The notes: a model not told the origin generated them from the letters alone. Numbered from the stretch's first letter, positions 18,151 to 26,833 are shown. The stretch is DNA of 64,000 nt from Yersinia enterocolitica subsp. enterocolitica (GCF_901472495.1 NZ_LR590469.1:1116001-1180000), one strand, 5' to 3'. Numbers and translations: made by a program.

Positions 18151-18594
18151 ATGTCTCAACCTAAGGAATATCAACGTATTGGCGGCTGGCTATTGGCCCC
18201 GCTGGCTTATTTGATTGTGACATTGCTCAGTGCCAGCTTAATGTTGGCACTCTATGCTATGGCGATTTTTACGCCCGAATCCAGAGAATATCTGGTGACC
18301 AACTCGCAGGCATTTACTTTGCAATGGTATTTCTCCGTGGTCACCACGCTCTTAATGTGGACTTATACCTTATGGGTCATCTGGCTATTCTGTAGCCGCT
18401 CACAGCGATTCCCTAAATGGTTTATTCTCTGGCTATTACTTACCGTATTATTGGCATTAAAAGCATTTGCTTTCTCGCCCATCAGTGATGATATCGCCTT
18501 ACGCACCTTGGGTTGGCCCCTGCTGGCGGCGGCGGTTTTTGTGCCTTACATGAAACGTTCGCAGCGAGTGAAGCATACTTTTATTGAGTATTAA
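18151..18594 (+). CDS. ydgK: DUF2569 inner-membrane protein (YdgK-like)
   Basis: 147 residues with four predicted membrane spans: near 15-38 (LAPLAYLIVTLLSASLMLAL), 60-80, 90-108 (WFILWLLLTVLLALKAFAF) and 122-135. It starts MSQPKEYQRIGGWLLAPL, the characteristic opening of DUF2569/YdgK proteins. Function is unknown. In E. coli ydgK lies directly upstream of rsxA, as here, which supports the name. An ERIC element and a terminator separate it from rsxA. Confidence 0.82.
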   Translation: MSQPKEYQRIGGWLLAPLAYLIVTLLSASLMLALYAMAIFTPESREYLVTNSQAFTLQWYFSVVTTLLMWTYTLWVIWLFCSRSQRFPKWFILWLLLTVLLALKAFAFSPISDDIALRTLGWPLLAAAVFVPYMKRSQRVKHTFIEY

Positions 18595-18620
18595 GCCGAT
18601 TGCGCACCTTTTCCTTGCGG

Positions 18621-18830
18621 TATCCTATAAATTTCAAGATACAGGAAGGCGGCAAGCAACAGCATCCCGATGAGCCGACACAAGCCAGTGATTCGGGTGA
18701 CAAATCTGTCGGGAGCAGATTTGAACGCTGCTCGCAGCGGCCTCGTAGAGGCGAGGCCCATGGACGGGCCGAGTAATTGAGTGCAGCCAACGCACCTACA
18801 ACTTGAAATATGACGGATAAAAGGGTAATA
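18621..18830. repeat. ERIC element with about 80-bp insertion, between ydgK and rsxA
   Basis: The flanking parts are ERIC (ACAGGAAGGCGGCAAGCAAC, GTGCAGCCAACGCACCTACA, ACTTGAAATATGACGGATA). The middle carries the ERIC core CATCCCGATGAGCCGACACA and then an extra block from about 18711 to 18775 containing palindromes (CAAATCTGT with ACAGATTTG-like GCAGATTTG, and GGCCTCGTAGAGGCGAGGCC). Total about 210 bp. It follows the ydgK stop by 26 bp. Confidence 0.8.
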
Positions 18831-18855
18831 ACCCTGCTATTCATCTGTTGTTCTT

Positions 18856-18896
18856 AAGCCGCCAATTTTAGATAATAGGCGGCTTTACTTTTTTTA
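18856..18896 (+). terminator. Rho-independent terminator or leader hairpin before rsxA
   Basis: AAGCCGCC (18856-18863) and GGCGGCTT (18878-18885) form an 8-bp stem followed by TACTTTTTTT. It ends the ydgK/ERIC transcript. As it is only about 50 bp ahead of the rsxA start, it could also act as an attenuator in an rsxA leader if the promoter is upstream. Confidence 0.75.
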
Positions 18897-18949
18897 GACT
18901 CCGCAATGACTTTTTAGGCTCCGTAATGACTTTTAGGTTCCGCAATGAC
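18892..18949 (+). repeat. Three tandem copies of the rsxA start region (19-20 bp unit)
   Basis: The unit is TTTTAG(G/A)(C/T)TCCG(C/T)AATGAC, at 18892-18910, 18911-18930 and 18931-18949. Each copy contains an ATG (18906, 18926, 18945); the last is the rsxA start. The first ATG opens the tiny frame ATG-ACT-TTT-TAG. The second runs out of frame over the rsxA start to a TGA at 18952. These could compete for ribosomes at rsxA. Confidence 0.75.
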
Positions 18950-19526
18950 TGAATACCTGCTGCTGTTTGTCGGTACTGTTTTGGTAAACAACTTCGTTCT
19001 GGTCAAATTTCTTGGCCTGTGCCCTTTCATGGGGGTCTCCAAAAAACTGGAGACCGCCATTGGTATGGGGCTGGCGACTACTTTCGTACTGACATTGGCC
19101 TCGGTTTGCGCCTGGATGGTCAACAGCTTTATTTTACTGCCATTGGGGTTGGTCTATTTGCGGACGCTGGCCTTTATTTTGGTTATCGCGGTGGTGGTGC
19201 AATTTACTGAGCTGGTGGTGCGCAAAACCAGCCCGGCACTTTATCGCTTGCTGGGGATCTTTTTGCCGCTCATCACAACAAACTGTGCGGTATTAGGTGT
19301 GGCCTTACTTAATATCAATCAATCACACAATTTTATGCAATCGGCAGTCTATGGCTTCAGTGCCGCCGCCGGTTTCTCTTTAGTCATGGTGCTGTTTGCG
19401 GCTATCCGTGAGCGGCTGGCTGTCGCTGACGTTCCCGCCCCCTTCCGTGGTTCGTCCATTGCCCTGATAACCGCGGGGCTGATGTCATTGGCCTTTATGG
19501 GCTTTACCGGATTGGTGAAGTTCTAA
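18945..19526 (+). CDS. rsxA: Rsx/Rnf electron transport complex subunit RsxA
   Basis: 193 residues with six membrane spans. The opening MTEYLLLFVGTVLVNNFVLV and KFLGLCPFMGVSKKLETAIG are diagnostic, as is FLPLITTNCAVLGVALLN. With RsxE it forms the antiparallel membrane core of the Rnf-type ion-translocating electron-transfer complex; in E. coli the Rsx complex keeps SoxR reduced. The Cys of the LGLCPF and TTNCAV motifs, which bind a membrane FeS centre in Rnf complexes, are both present. The stop overlaps the rsxB start (TAATG). It is the first gene of the rsx unit. Confidence 0.95.
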   Translation: MTEYLLLFVGTVLVNNFVLVKFLGLCPFMGVSKKLETAIGMGLATTFVLTLASVCAWMVNSFILLPLGLVYLRTLAFILVIAVVVQFTELVVRKTSPALYRLLGIFLPLITTNCAVLGVALLNINQSHNFMQSAVYGFSAAAGFSLVMVLFAAIRERLAVADVPAPFRGSSIALITAGLMSLAFMGFTGLVKF

Positions 19527-20149
19527 TGATGTCGTTATGGATTGCCATTGGTGCATTAAGTACATTGGCGCTGATTTCCGGCGCCGTGCTGGGTTTTGCT
19601 GCCCGCCGTTTCCAGGTTGATCAAGACCCGGTTGTCGAGCAAGTTGATGCTATTTTGCCGCAAAGCCAGTGTGGTCAATGTGGCTATCCCGGCTGTCGCC
19701 CGTATGCCGAAGCGGTATCCGCGGGTGGTGAGAAAATAAACAAATGCGCTCCCGGTGGCGAGCAAGTGATGCTTAAGCTGGCCGAATTGCTGGCCGTAGA
19801 GCCACAACCGTTGGATGGTGACGAAGCTGCCGCCCACCCGCAGCGCAAAGTGGCTTTTATTGATGAAGCAAATTGTATTGGTTGCACCAAATGCATTCAG
19901 GCCTGTCCGGTTGATGCCATTGTTGGCGCGACCCGTGCAATGCATACGGTTTTGCCGGATCTCTGCACCGGTTGTGACCTCTGTGTCTCGCCGTGCCCGA
20001 CCGACTGTATTGAGATGATCCCGGTTGCCACCACCACCGCCAACTGGAAGTGGGATTTAAGCACCATCCCAGTTAAAAACCTTCCAAGCCAATTAGCTGC
20101 CTCGCAGATGATTCCGGTGAAAATGATAGATGTGGAGCAACATGTTTAA
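19526..20149 (+). CDS. rsxB: Rsx/Rnf complex iron-sulphur subunit RsxB
   Basis: 207 residues. One N-terminal membrane anchor (about 4-26) is followed by a 4Fe-4S domain with CGQCGYPGC, then NKCAPGG (four Cys). A ferredoxin-type pair follows: CIGCTKCIQACP and CTGCDLCVSPCP, two 4Fe-4S clusters. All expected cysteines are present. It relays electrons between RsxC and the membrane core. The first base of its ATG is the last base of the rsxA stop, and its 3' end overlaps rsxC by eight bases. The C-terminus is about 15 residues longer than that of E. coli RsxB. Confidence 0.95.
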   Translation: MMSLWIAIGALSTLALISGAVLGFAARRFQVDQDPVVEQVDAILPQSQCGQCGYPGCRPYAEAVSAGGEKINKCAPGGEQVMLKLAELLAVEPQPLDGDEAAAHPQRKVAFIDEANCIGCTKCIQACPVDAIVGATRAMHTVLPDLCTGCDLCVSPCPTDCIEMIPVATTTANWKWDLSTIPVKNLPSQLAASQMIPVKMIDVEQHV

Positions 20150-22349
20150 GCTGTTTACTGCCCGCAAACACGACAACATCTGGGATTTCGATGGAGGTAT
20201 CCATCCGCCTGAAATGAAGCTGCAATCAAGCCGGGTTCCGATGCGTATCGCGACTTTGCCGGAACAATTAATCGTTCCTTTGCAACAGCATCTGGGGCCA
20301 GAAGGCGAACTGCGCGTCAGCACCGGTGAGCGGGTGTTAAAGGGTCAACCGCTGACGGTTGGCCGTGGCCGTACGGTGCCGGTACATGCACCGACTTCCG
20401 GCATCATTACGGCAATTGCGCCGCATACTACTGCCCACCCCTCGGGTCTGGCAGAGCTGTGCGTACACATAACTCCCGATGGTGAAGACCGCTGGCGCGA
20501 GCAACAACCGTGGGCCGATTACTCGCTACGCGATAAAACCGCCCTGCTGGAGAGGATCCATCAGGCAGGTATCGCCGGTTTAGGGGGCGCGGGGTTCCCC
20601 ACCGCCAGCAAATTACAGGGCGGCTTGAACAGTGTAACCACGCTCATTATTAACGCCGCTGAGTGTGAACCTTATATCACTGCCGATGATCGCCTGATGC
20701 AAGAACATGCCTCAGAAGTGGTCTTGGGGACACAGATTTTAATGTACTTGTTGCAGCCGCAGCAGGTGCTGATTGGTATTGAAGACAATAAACCCGAAGC
20801 TATCGCCGCCCTGCAACACGCACTACGGGGCCAGGATGAAATCCAGCTGCGGGTAATTCCTACCAAATATCCGTCAGGTGGGGCCAAGCAACTCACCAAG
20901 ATCCTGACGGGCAAAGAAGTGCCTTTCGGTAAACACTCATCATCCATTGGCGTATTAATGCAAAACGTCGGTACGGTAGTGGCCATTAAGCGGGCGATTA
21001 TTGACGACGAGCCATTAATCGAACGCGTGGTGACATTAACCGGCGATGCATTATCAAAACCAGGTAATTTCTGGGCCAGAATTGGTACGCCCGTGCTGCA
21101 TTTGCTAAAACTGGCCGGTTTTACGCCGCAAAACCAACCAATGGTGATTATGGGTGGCCCATTGATGGGCTTTACCCTCCCCAGTCTGGATGTGCCGATT
21201 GTTAAGATCAGTAACTGTATTTTGGCTCCCACGGAAGCCGAAATGGGGTTATCTGAGCCTGAACAGTCGTGTATTCGCTGCGGTTTGTGTGTAGATGCCT
21301 GTCCGGCGGGCTTATTACCTCAACAACTCTATTGGTTTAGTCGCGGCGAAGAGCATGAGAAAGCACGCAATCATAATTTATTTGATTGTATCGAATGCGG
21401 TGCCTGCGCCTATGTTTGCCCAAGTAATATTCCTTTGGTGCAATATTATCGTCAGGAAAAGGCCGAAATACGCACCCTTGATCAAGAAGCTGAACGTGCT
21501 GCACAAGCGAAAGCGCGTTTTGAAGCTAAGCAGGCACGCCTGGAGCGGGAAAAAATCGCACGCGAATTGCGTCACAAACAAGCCGCCGTCAAGCTGACAG
21601 ATGTAGACCAACAGACGGTTGAAGCGGCTGTGAGTCGTTTAGCTCGTGAAACTAATAATACAGATTCAACTATCAGTGTGACCCTTGGGCAACCACCCGA
21701 TAATAGTGCCGTTATTGCTGCTCGTGAGGCTCGAAAAGCACAAGCTCGAACACGTCAGGTAGAGAAAAAGCTTGCTGCCGCCGAACCAGAAACTGATGCT
21801 ATTGACCCACGGCAGGCCGCCGTCGCCGCAGCGATTGCCCGCGTGAAAGCCAAAAAGGCCGCACAAGCTCAACTTGAGTCAGAACCGGTAAAAAGCGAAA
21901 GTGAAGCGCCAGAGGAAGATCCGCGCAAAGCTGCCGTGGCCGCAGCGATTGCCCGCGTGAAAGCCAAAAAGGCCACGCAAGCTCAACTTGAGTCAGAACC
22001 GGTAAAAAGCGAAAGTGAAGCGCCAGAGGAAGATCCGCGCAAAGCTGCCGTGGCAGCAGCGATTGCCCGCGTGAAAGCTAAAAAGGCCGCGCAAGCTCAA
22101 CTTGAGTCAGAACCGGTAAAAAGCGAAAGTGAAGCGCCAGAGGAAGATCCGCGCAAAGCTGCCGTGGCAGCAGCGATTGCCCGCGTGAAAGCTAAAAAGG
22201 CCGCACAAGCTCAACTTGAGTCAGAACCGGTAAAAAGTGAAAGTGAAGCGCCAGAGGAAGATCCGCGCAAAGCTGCCGTGGCAGCAGCGATTGCCCGCGT
22301 GAAAGCTAAAAAAGCTGCGCAAAGCGCTTCAGCCGTTAATCCCGATTAG
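20142..22349 (+). CDS. rsxC: Rsx/Rnf complex subunit RsxC
   Basis: 735 residues. The NADH/FMN-binding part shows IWDFDGGIHPPEMK near the start, GIAGLGGAGFPTASKLQGG (nucleotide motif), INAAECEPYITADDRL and PTKYPSGGAKQLTKILTGKE. Two 4Fe-4S motifs follow (CIRCGLCVDACP and CIECGACAYVCP). Then comes a long charged tail with five repeats of about 38 residues (see 21804-22325). I chose the ATG at 20142 (MFKLF) with GGAG close ahead, over one at 20130. It accepts electrons from NADH in Rnf complexes. The following rsxD is displaced by an inserted regulator. Confidence 0.95.
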   Translation: MFKLFTARKHDNIWDFDGGIHPPEMKLQSSRVPMRIATLPEQLIVPLQQHLGPEGELRVSTGERVLKGQPLTVGRGRTVPVHAPTSGIITAIAPHTTAHPSGLAELCVHITPDGEDRWREQQPWADYSLRDKTALLERIHQAGIAGLGGAGFPTASKLQGGLNSVTTLIINAAECEPYITADDRLMQEHASEVVLGTQILMYLLQPQQVLIGIEDNKPEAIAALQHALRGQDEIQLRVIPTKYPSGGAKQLTKILTGKEVPFGKHSSSIGVLMQNVGTVVAIKRAIIDDEPLIERVVTLTGDALSKPGNFWARIGTPVLHLLKLAGFTPQNQPMVIMGGPLMGFTLPSLDVPIVKISNCILAPTEAEMGLSEPEQSCIRCGLCVDACPAGLLPQQLYWFSRGEEHEKARNHNLFDCIECGACAYVCPSNIPLVQYYRQEKAEIRTLDQEAERAAQAKARFEAKQARLEREKIARELRHKQAAVKLTDVDQQTVEAAVSRLARETNNTDSTISVTLGQPPDNSAVIAAREARKAQARTRQVEKKLAAAEPETDAIDPRQAAVAAAIARVKAKKAAQAQLESEPVKSESEAPEEDPRKAAVAAAIARVKAKKATQAQLESEPVKSESEAPEEDPRKAAVAAAIARVKAKKAAQAQLESEPVKSESEAPEEDPRKAAVAAAIARVKAKKAAQAQLESEPVKSESEAPEEDPRKAAVAAAIARVKAKKAAQSASAVNPD
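21804..22325 (+). repeat. 114-bp tandem repeat in the rsxC tail, 4 full and 1 partial copy
   Basis: Copies start at 21804, 21918, 22032, 22146 and 22260, exactly 114 bp apart. Each encodes DPRKAAVAAAIARVKAKKAA followed by QAQLESEPVKSESEAPEE; the last stops after the first block. Nucleotide identity between copies is almost complete, so copy number should vary by slippage or recombination. E. coli RsxC has an analogous but different repeat tail. Confidence 0.95.
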
Positions 22350-22386
22350 GTAAGAACTGACGCGCTTTTGCCGTCGCAGTTGAGCG

Positions 22387-23274
22387 TCAGTTCACCGACA
22401 TAAGGTAAGTGTAGGCAGCGGTAATATCACGTAATTTAGATTCGGCGTGGCAGCTATCAACCTCAATCACTTCCATTTCAATACCACCGCCGAACTCATC
22501 ACGCAGCTTAGGCAGCACTTCATTAAACAAATATATTGAAAACTTGATACATTCTTTAGCATTGCCTTGATGAGAAATCGCCAGAAACTCTCCCTTAGGA
22601 ATTGAGATACTGTCTATCTCCCGATGCCCTTGAATTTCATTCCGTTTTTCTTTATCAATTGCCGTCGAATAATACATACTTTTCTGCCCTTGCTGATCCT
22701 TATCGGCAGAAAACAGGGAATACACTCGCTGGCAAGAAAAGTTAACTTCCTTAAAAAAATCGAGCAAGATTTCATCTTTCATTGCCATGCAAGAGGAATG
22801 CTGCCCACTGCAATGATTATGTTCATCAAAATTCAGCTGCCGGGTAAACCCGACCAGCTCTTGTGCGGGTAAAGATACCCGTTTGATTTCTGGCGTGTAA
22901 TTCTCATAGAAGTTAAAACGCGGAAGCATCCCCTGCACAGCCCACTGTTCCATCTGGCGAAAACTATTGGGCGTGACACCAAAGCGCTTCTTAAAGGTAC
23001 GAGTGAAGGTCTGTTGTGAGTCGAAACCCAATTCATCAGAAATCTCAATGATTGGCCGACGCGAAATGCGTAGAGCAACAGCCGCGCGCGTCAGTACCCG
23101 TCCACGTATATAGGAGGCTAATTGTAACCCCACAATACTTTTAAATTTTCGTTGCAGATGCCATTTTGAATATCCGGAAATTTTTGCCACATCATCCAAG
23201 GTAGGACGTTTTTCTAAATTAATTTCAATCCATTCAATTAATTCATCTATAAACAATATGTCTTCGTTTATCAT
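22387..23274 (-). CDS. AraC/Rob-type regulator with GyrI-like C-terminal domain
   Basis: 295 residues. The N-terminal AraC/MarA-type DNA-binding domain has two HTH units (LDDVAKISGYSKWHLQRKFK and IIEISDELGFDSQQTFTRTFKKRFGVTPNSFRQ). The C-terminal domain (about 125-295) resembles the GyrI-like ligand-binding fold seen in Rob, with KRVSLPAQELVGFTRQ and ISIPKGEFLAISHQG. By family it would sense a small hydrophobic or cationic ligand and control efflux or stress genes. It lies between rsxC and rsxD on the opposite strand, 37 bp from the rsxC stop, so it interrupts a normally continuous operon. The target is unknown. Confidence 0.82.
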   Translation of the reverse strand: MINEDILFIDELIEWIEINLEKRPTLDDVAKISGYSKWHLQRKFKSIVGLQLASYIRGRVLTRAAVALRISRRPIIEISDELGFDSQQTFTRTFKKRFGVTPNSFRQMEQWAVQGMLPRFNFYENYTPEIKRVSLPAQELVGFTRQLNFDEHNHCSGQHSSCMAMKDEILLDFFKEVNFSCQRVYSLFSADKDQQGQKSMYYSTAIDKEKRNEIQGHREIDSISIPKGEFLAISHQGNAKECIKFSIYLFNEVLPKLRDEFGGGIEMEVIEVDSCHAESKLRDITAAYTYLMSVN

Positions 23275-23763
23275 TTCATTGTTCTTTAAATATATAATTA
23301 CACTGCATACTACATTAATCTATCATTATGCCAACGCTTTTCTCAACTCTCATTTTTCACGTTAATAAATCGTTAACTTACAATTAATTACAAATAAACC
23401 ACCCACAATCATCGCTATTATAATCATACTATCAGGCCACTCTGTTAAGTACCGCCGCCTAATTATCCCCACCAGTAAAACTGTATTTCTTTCTATTTGC
23501 CTATTACTATTCGGATATAAATTGCAAGTTAAATTTTAAGATTAATGCTGTTTATTAATACTTCTATTTACTTAATAGCGCGCAGATGATGGATAATAAC
23601 CCTATGATTCAGGCGTATTACACTTTGTCTGAATAGGGTAGAATGCTGCACCAATATTATCCCCCTGACGGCTGAGTGTATTGACGCCCGCAAGCATCGA
23701 CTTGCCCGCGCAACGCCTGCGTTTGAGAATCCTGATAAGTATTTGACATATGGTTACAATTTC
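23275..23763. other. Non-coding gap between the inserted regulator and rsxD
   Basis: About 490 bp, AT-rich near the regulator (its promoter side) and more GC-rich toward rsxD. TTGACA at 23738-23743 is a good -35 match but a matching -10 would fall within the rsxD start, so I do not call a promoter from it. A rsxDGE promoter should lie here because the inserted gene separates rsxD from rsxC. No gene, ERIC or other known repeat is seen. Confidence 0.4.
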
Positions 23764-24858
23764 ATGAAATTCAGGCCTGTAACATCGACCCAGAACAAAG
23801 GGTTGCAGATAGCCAGTTCCCCTTTTACGCATAATCAACGTAGCACCCGCAGTATTATGCTGCTGGTTATTTTAGCCTGCATTCCGGGGATTATCGCCCA
23901 GACTTACTTCTTTGGTTATGGCAGCCTAATCCAAGTTGCACTGGCTATAATGACCGCCGTGCTGGCCGAAGGCGCTGTCTTGCATTTACGTAAACAGCCG
24001 GTACTGACACGATTACAGGATAACTCTGCCCTGCTCACTGGCTTATTGTTAGGTATCAGTCTGCCGCCACTTGCCCCTTGGTGGATGATTGTTCTGGGTA
24101 CGGCATTTGCCATTATTATTGCCAAACAACTTTACGGCGGTTTAGGTCAGAATCCGTTTAATCCTGCCATGGTCGGCTATGTTGTACTACTGATTTCATT
24201 CCCAGTACAAATGACCAGTTGGCTTCCTCCTCTGCCATTACAGGGAACGCCGGTTGGATTCTATGACAGCTTATTAACTATTTTCACCGGATTCACCCAA
24301 AATGGTGCCGATATTCACCAACTGCAGATTGGCTATGATGGGATAAGTCAGGCCACGCCTCTCGATAACTTTAAAACCTCACTGCGCTCCCAACCCGTGG
24401 AACAGATTCTGCAACAACCGATTTATACCGCGGGGCTGGCGGGTATTGGTTGGCAATGGATTAACCTCGGTTTTCTGGCGGGCGGCCTGTTGCTGCTATG
24501 GCGTAAAGCCATCCACTGGCATATTCCGGTGAGTTTCCTATTGGCTTTGGCAGGTTGTGCTGCTATTAGTTGGATGATTGCGCCACACAGCTTCGCCCCC
24601 CCTATGTTGCATCTGTTTTCCGGTGCCACCATGTTGGGTGCTTTCTTTATTGCCACCGATCCGGTCAGCGCCTCGACAACACCTCGTGGCCGGCTGATTT
24701 TCGGCGCATTGATTGGTATTTTGGTGTGGCTGATTCGCGTTTACGGCGGTTATCCCGATGGGGTAGCATTTGCGGTGCTGCTGGCCAACATCTGTGTTCC
24801 ACTGATTGATCACTACACTCAACCACGCGTTTATGGTCATCAGCGCGGGCATAAATAA
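23764..24858 (+). CDS. rsxD: Rsx/Rnf complex subunit RsxD
   Basis: 364 residues with about nine membrane spans. Family landmarks are IASSPFTHNQRSTRSIMLLV, LRKQ-LQDNSALLTGLLLGIS, LPPLAPWWMIVLGTAFAI, YGGLGQNPFNPAMVGYV and LFSGATMLGAFFIATDPVSA; the Thr of SGAT is the usual site of covalent FMN attachment. It starts MKFRPVTSTQNKGLQIASS, slightly longer than E. coli RsxD, with no obvious ribosome site. A TTG at 23743 in the same frame is an alternative. It heads rsxDGE-nth and must be expressed apart from rsxABC, or through the antisense regulator gene. Confidence 0.94.
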   Translation: MKFRPVTSTQNKGLQIASSPFTHNQRSTRSIMLLVILACIPGIIAQTYFFGYGSLIQVALAIMTAVLAEGAVLHLRKQPVLTRLQDNSALLTGLLLGISLPPLAPWWMIVLGTAFAIIIAKQLYGGLGQNPFNPAMVGYVVLLISFPVQMTSWLPPLPLQGTPVGFYDSLLTIFTGFTQNGADIHQLQIGYDGISQATPLDNFKTSLRSQPVEQILQQPIYTAGLAGIGWQWINLGFLAGGLLLLWRKAIHWHIPVSFLLALAGCAAISWMIAPHSFAPPMLHLFSGATMLGAFFIATDPVSASTTPRGRLIFGALIGILVWLIRVYGGYPDGVAFAVLLANICVPLIDHYTQPRVYGHQRGHK

Positions 24859-24867
24859 GGAGCCGTT

Positions 24868-25497
24868 ATGCTAAATACTATGAAGCGTCACGGCATCACT
24901 CTGGCATTGTTTGCCGCCGGTGCCACTGGGCTGACAGCAGTGGTTAATTCGTTAACCGAATCTACCATCGCCCATCAGGCTGCACTACAACAGAAAGCCT
25001 TGCTGGAGCAGGTCGTTCCAACAGAGAATTATGACAATGACATGCAAGCTGAATGTTACGTTGTCACTGATTCAGCGCTCGGCAACATGGCCCCTCACCG
25101 CCTTTATCTGGCGCGCAAAGAGGGCCAGCCAGTCGCTGCCGCCATCGAAACTACCGCGCCAGATGGCTATTCCGGCGCTATCCAATTATTGGTCGGAGCA
25201 GACTTTGGCGGTAACGTACTGGGTAGTCGGGTGATTGAACATCATGAAACCCCCGGCCTCGGTGATAAAATTGATATTCGTATATCTGACTGGATCAGTC
25301 ATTTCAGCGGTCGACATGTTGAAGGTGAGCAAGATAAACGCTGGGCGGTGAAAAAAGACGGCGGTGACTTTGATCAGTTTACCGGTGCGACCATCACGCC
25401 AAGGGCAGTCGTCCGGGCGGTGAAAAACACGGCGCTATTTTTAGAAACTCTGCCAGCAAAACTCGATAGCTTGCCCGTCTGTGGAGAAGATCAATGA
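24868..25497 (+). CDS. rsxG: Rsx/Rnf complex flavoprotein subunit RsxG
   Basis: 209 residues. One N-terminal membrane helix (HGITLALFAAGATGLTAVV) is followed by a periplasmic FMN-binding domain. The flavinylation motif is FDQFTGATITPRAVV, where the second Thr of SGAT/TGAT-type motifs carries FMN. Other family marks are HHETPGLGDKIDIRISDWI. AAGGAGCC precedes the ATG. The end overlaps rsxE by four bases (ATGA). Confidence 0.95.
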   Translation: MLNTMKRHGITLALFAAGATGLTAVVNSLTESTIAHQAALQQKALLEQVVPTENYDNDMQAECYVVTDSALGNMAPHRLYLARKEGQPVAAAIETTAPDGYSGAIQLLVGADFGGNVLGSRVIEHHETPGLGDKIDIRISDWISHFSGRHVEGEQDKRWAVKKDGGDFDQFTGATITPRAVVRAVKNTALFLETLPAKLDSLPVCGEDQ

Positions 25498-26195
25498 GTG
25501 AAGCAAGAGACTTGTTAGCCCAAGGGCTATGGAAAAATAACTCGGCATTGGTACAACTGCTGGGCCTGTGCCCGTTGTTGGCCGTTTCATCAACGGCAAC
25601 CAATGCGCTAGGCTTGGGTCTGGCCACCACACTGGTATTGGTATGCACCAACACCGCTGTCTCGGCGCTACGCCGCTGGGTGCCGAATGAAATCCGCATC
25701 CCTATCTATGTAATGATCATTGCTTCAGTGGTCAGTACTGTGCAAATGCTGATTAACGCCTATGCATTTGGCTTATATCAGTCCCTTGGGATATTTATCC
25801 CACTGATAGTGACCAACTGTATTGTGATTGGTCGCGCAGAAGCATACGCCGCCAGGAACCCGGTAGGTTTATCAGCACTGGATGGCTTAGCTATGGGGCT
25901 GGGGGCAACATGCGCATTATTTGTCTTAGGCTCCCTGCGTGAAATTCTGGGTAATGGCACCCTGTTTGATGGTGCTGATATGTTACTCGGTGATTGGGCA
26001 AAAGTACTGCGCATTGAAGTCTTACATCTGGATAGCCCTTTCCTGTTAGCTATGTTGCCACCGGGCGCGTTTATCGGTCTGGGTTTGTTGTTAGCCGGGA
26101 AATATGTCATTGATGAGAAAATGAAAGCACGCAAAGCCAGAGCCTTGGCTACCGCACCGCAACTTCAGGATGGAGTGGCAGAGAAAGCCTTATGA
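25494..26195 (+). CDS. rsxE: Rsx/Rnf complex subunit RsxE
   Basis: 233 residues, six membrane spans, paralogue of RsxA. Key stretches: GLWKNNSALVQLLGLCPLLA, FIPLIVTNCIVIGRAEAYAA and LAMGLGATCALFVLGSLREI. The Cys in LGLCPL and VTNCIV mirror those of RsxA. It overlaps rsxG at the start and nth at the end by four bases each, so the three are translationally coupled. Confidence 0.95.
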   Translation: MSEARDLLAQGLWKNNSALVQLLGLCPLLAVSSTATNALGLGLATTLVLVCTNTAVSALRRWVPNEIRIPIYVMIIASVVSTVQMLINAYAFGLYQSLGIFIPLIVTNCIVIGRAEAYAARNPVGLSALDGLAMGLGATCALFVLGSLREILGNGTLFDGADMLLGDWAKVLRIEVLHLDSPFLLAMLPPGAFIGLGLLLAGKYVIDEKMKARKARALATAPQLQDGVAEKAL

Positions 26196-26833
26196 ATCAA
26201 GAAAAACGTGTTGCTATTTTGACCCGCCTGCGGGATAACGACCCGCACCCAACGACGGAGTTGGTCTACAGCACGCCGTTTGAGTTGTTGATTTCGGTGC
26301 TTTTGTCGGCACAAGCAACCGATGTCAGTGTCAATAAAGCCACTGCTAAGCTCTATCCAGTGGCTAACACTCCACAGGCCATACTGGATCTGGGGGTTGA
26401 TGGCCTCAAGTCATACATCAAAACTATAGGTTTGTTTAACACCAAAGCTGAGAACGTGATTAAAACCTGCCGGATATTGCTGGAAAAACATCACGGCGAA
26501 GTACCAGAAGATCGCGCAGCACTGGAAGCATTACCAGGTGTTGGCCGTAAGACCGCCAATGTGGTGTTGAATACCGCTTTTGGTTGGCCGACGATTGCCG
26601 TTGATACGCATATATTTCGTGTATGTAACCGCACCGGGTTCGCCCCTGGTAGCAATGTTGATCAGGTTGAAGCCAAGTTACTCAAAGTGGTTCCCGCTGA
26701 ATTTAAACTGGACTGCCACCACTGGCTGATTTTACATGGCCGCTACACTTGTATTGCCCGCAAACCCCGCTGCGGTTCATGCATTATTGAAGACTTGTGC
26801 GAATTTAAAGAAAAAGTCTATCCTGAGCATTGA
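26192..26833 (+). CDS. nth: Endonuclease III (DNA glycosylase/AP lyase)
   Basis: 213 residues. It removes oxidised pyrimidines and cuts the abasic site. The helix-hairpin-helix is LEALPGVGRKTANVVLNTAF, with the catalytic Lys in GRKTAN (about 120) and the catalytic Asp in TIAVDTHIFRVCNR (about 138). The 4Fe-4S loop has C-X6-C-X2-C-X5-C in CIARKPRCGSCIIEDLC. All key residues are present. It is coupled to rsxE as in E. coli. Confidence 0.97.
   Translation: MNQEKRVAILTRLRDNDPHPTTELVYSTPFELLISVLLSAQATDVSVNKATAKLYPVANTPQAILDLGVDGLKSYIKTIGLFNTKAENVIKTCRILLEKHHGEVPEDRAALEALPGVGRKTANVVLNTAFGWPTIAVDTHIFRVCNRTGFAPGSNVDQVEAKLLKVVPAEFKLDCHHWLILHGRYTCIARKPRCGSCIIEDLCEFKEKVYPEH

Noticed and set aside
21804..22325. 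Regular repeats that could be taken for CRISPR
   Set aside because: The 114-bp units are coding, contiguous and without unique spacers; no cas genes are present.
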